DNA from: Oscillospiraceae bacterium
GTDB taxonomy: Bacteria > Bacillota > Clostridia > Oscillospirales > UBA644
Direction of reading: 5' to 3'
DNA: 6,051 bases
Assembly: GCA_015067385.1 (NCBI GenBank)
Contig: SVMP01000127.1
Span: forward strand, 1 to 6,051
Part shown: positions 5,213-6,051 of the stretch, one piece after another
Position numbering within the stretch: the stretch's first letter is position 1
Layout: each line of letters opens with the position of its first letter
Notes under the pieces: model-generated
The model's database searches: none
What the model saw: the letters and a program-made list of their open reading frames with translations, nothing else
What the model was told of the DNA's origin: nothing
Made by a program: the position numbers and the translations under genes

Positions 5213-6051
5213 TTATAAATAAATATATGCTCCTATAGTTTTGACAGAATTTTCATCGTATTTAAGCCAACCGTCCTCGATAGCCTGTTCAACGATATAT
5301 CCGCGTTTCATCTCGGGTACCTGTTTGAATATAGATACGATCTCATTCCGCAGAGCGGAAAGCTTTTCGTTTTCCGTATCTTTGGCATTGCCGTCAAAAA
5401 TTACGAGGTTCGGTTCTATCTTGCCGTCTGTTTCTTTTAGATAACCGTATTCCGTCAGTTTGTCGAGGTGGATTTTTTCTGCCTTATCGGTCTGTCCGTG
5501 GCAAACGAGCAAAAGCGTTAACGCTTCTTTGAAGCTTATATATATGGGTGTCTTTTCCTGAATGTTTTTGTGATAGAATTTATACTGCCAGAAATTTATA
5601 TTCTGTTTTATTTCGCTTAAATCATGAGTGTAATATCCGTGCTTACCGACAAACGGAGGTTCTTCCCAATCGATCGTTTCGCGTCCTGTCAATTCCCATG
5701 CTCCGTCGTCGGGACGGTTCGGATAAGGACCATAGCCTTTCAGCGTTCCGGATTCATATTGCAGTACGTCATATACTCTTACGAGTAATGCCCATTTTGC
5801 GTTTTCATAACCGATATGACTGAAATCGACTTTTGCACCGTTTTCTTTGATATAAGTGTCTATCAGTTCGCAGAGTTTGTCTGTGAGGATCTTTTGAACT
5901 TTTTTGTTTTCATCGTGTTCTTTCCTCTGCTCTTCTTTACTGATGATCTTGAAATTAGTCTGATATTTGTTCCCGTCTTTTTTCAGAAGTTCTTCTTCTA
6001 CGAGAAATTCGAGCTCGTCTTCCATGTACGGAAGAGAAATGCCGAGTTCGA
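5213..6051 (-). CDS. Winged-helix-like protein of unknown function, 5' end off the window
   Basis: An ATG at 6025 would give 270 residues, but the frame stays open upstream to the window edge (ELGISLPY precedes that Met), and the joined sequence reads as one continuous helix-turn-helix segment. The true start therefore lies outside; 278 residues are visible. The first part, LPYMEDELEFLVEEELL followed by KKDGNKYQTNFKII, looks like a recognition helix plus beta wing. A second segment near visible residues 190-218, HLDKLTEYGYLKETDGKIEPNLVIF, has the same helix, 'LKxxDGK' turn and strand pattern. The last 30 residues (VEQAIEDGWLKYDENS and on) may be a third, degenerate copy. The middle is charged, with a W/Y-rich stretch around GYGPYPNRPDDGAWELTGRETIDWEEPP. 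No signal peptide or membrane helix is seen. It may be a regulator, but target and family are not identified. It converges on the tRNA cluster. Confidence 0.85.
   Translation of the reverse strand, partial: ELGISLPYMEDELEFLVEEELLKKDGNKYQTNFKIISKEEQRKEHDENKKVQKILTDKLCELIDTYIKENGAKVDFSHIGYENAKWALLVRVYDVLQYESGTLKGYGPYPNRPDDGAWELTGRETIDWEEPPFVGKHGYYTHDLSEIKQNINFWQYKFYHKNIQEKTPIYISFKEALTLLLVCHGQTDKAEKIHLDKLTEYGYLKETDGKIEPNLVIFDGNAKDTENEKLSALRNEIVSIFKQVPEMKRGYIVEQAIEDGWLKYDENSVKTIGAYIYL

Noticed and set aside
6023..6025. ATG at 6025 as the start of the winged-helix gene
   Set aside because: The frame is open to the window edge, there is no SD before this ATG, and ELGISLPY joins smoothly to the following helix, so it is internal.
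1..6051. CRISPR array, insertion sequence, defence system or toxin-antitoxin pair
   Set aside because: No regularly spaced repeats, transposase motifs, terminal inverted repeats or known defence domains were found on either strand.

Overview
The window looks like a piece of a low-to-moderate GC Firmicutes chromosome, most likely a Clostridia member (Oscillospiraceae/Ruminococcaceae-like). This rests on the A/T-rich intergenic DNA, near-consensus sigma-A promoters with A/T tracts, AGGAG-type ribosome binding sites, a DUF1292 (YrzB-type) protein, and a tRNA-Met/tRNA-Glu cluster with encoded CCA ends. The placement is inference; no rRNA or marker gene fixes the taxon. I see no phage, transposon, CRISPR or toxin-antitoxin genes. 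Most of the window is ordinary core genome.

Layout, read along the minus strand from about 4660 down to 1. A TTGACA-17-TATTAT promoter (4626-4654) drives a small, very acidic DUF1292 protein (4243-4560). A 365-base gap without a gene follows (3878-4242). It can fold on the minus strand into two long irregular hairpins and a terminator-like stem, and it has its own TATAAT box, so it probably holds a structured non-coding RNA or a long lepA leader. Next comes a tight four-gene unit: lepA (EF4, 2069-3877), a class I SAM methyltransferase (1362-2072), a DUF2156/LPG-synthase-C acyltransferase-like protein (475-1365) and the first 156 codons of a divergent Hsp33-like chaperone (<1-469). The first two junctions are 4-base ATGA overlaps and the third has a 5-base gap, so these four are almost certainly co-transcribed and translationally coupled.

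On the plus strand, diverging from the DUF1292 promoter, a TTGACA-17-TATAAT promoter (4758-4786) drives tRNA-Met(CAT), then tRNA-Glu(TTC) 3 bases later, a perfect hairpin with a poor U-tract, a second identical tRNA-Glu(TTC), and a strong intrinsic terminator. The minus-strand gene at the right edge (5213->6051) converges on this cluster. It encodes a protein with winged-helix-like segments, and its reading frame stays open to the window edge, so its true start lies outside.

Functional theme (inference): translation and protein quality control, combining EF4, possibly Hsp33, and glutamate and methionine tRNAs. The least explained element is the structured intergenic RNA between the DUF1292 gene and lepA.
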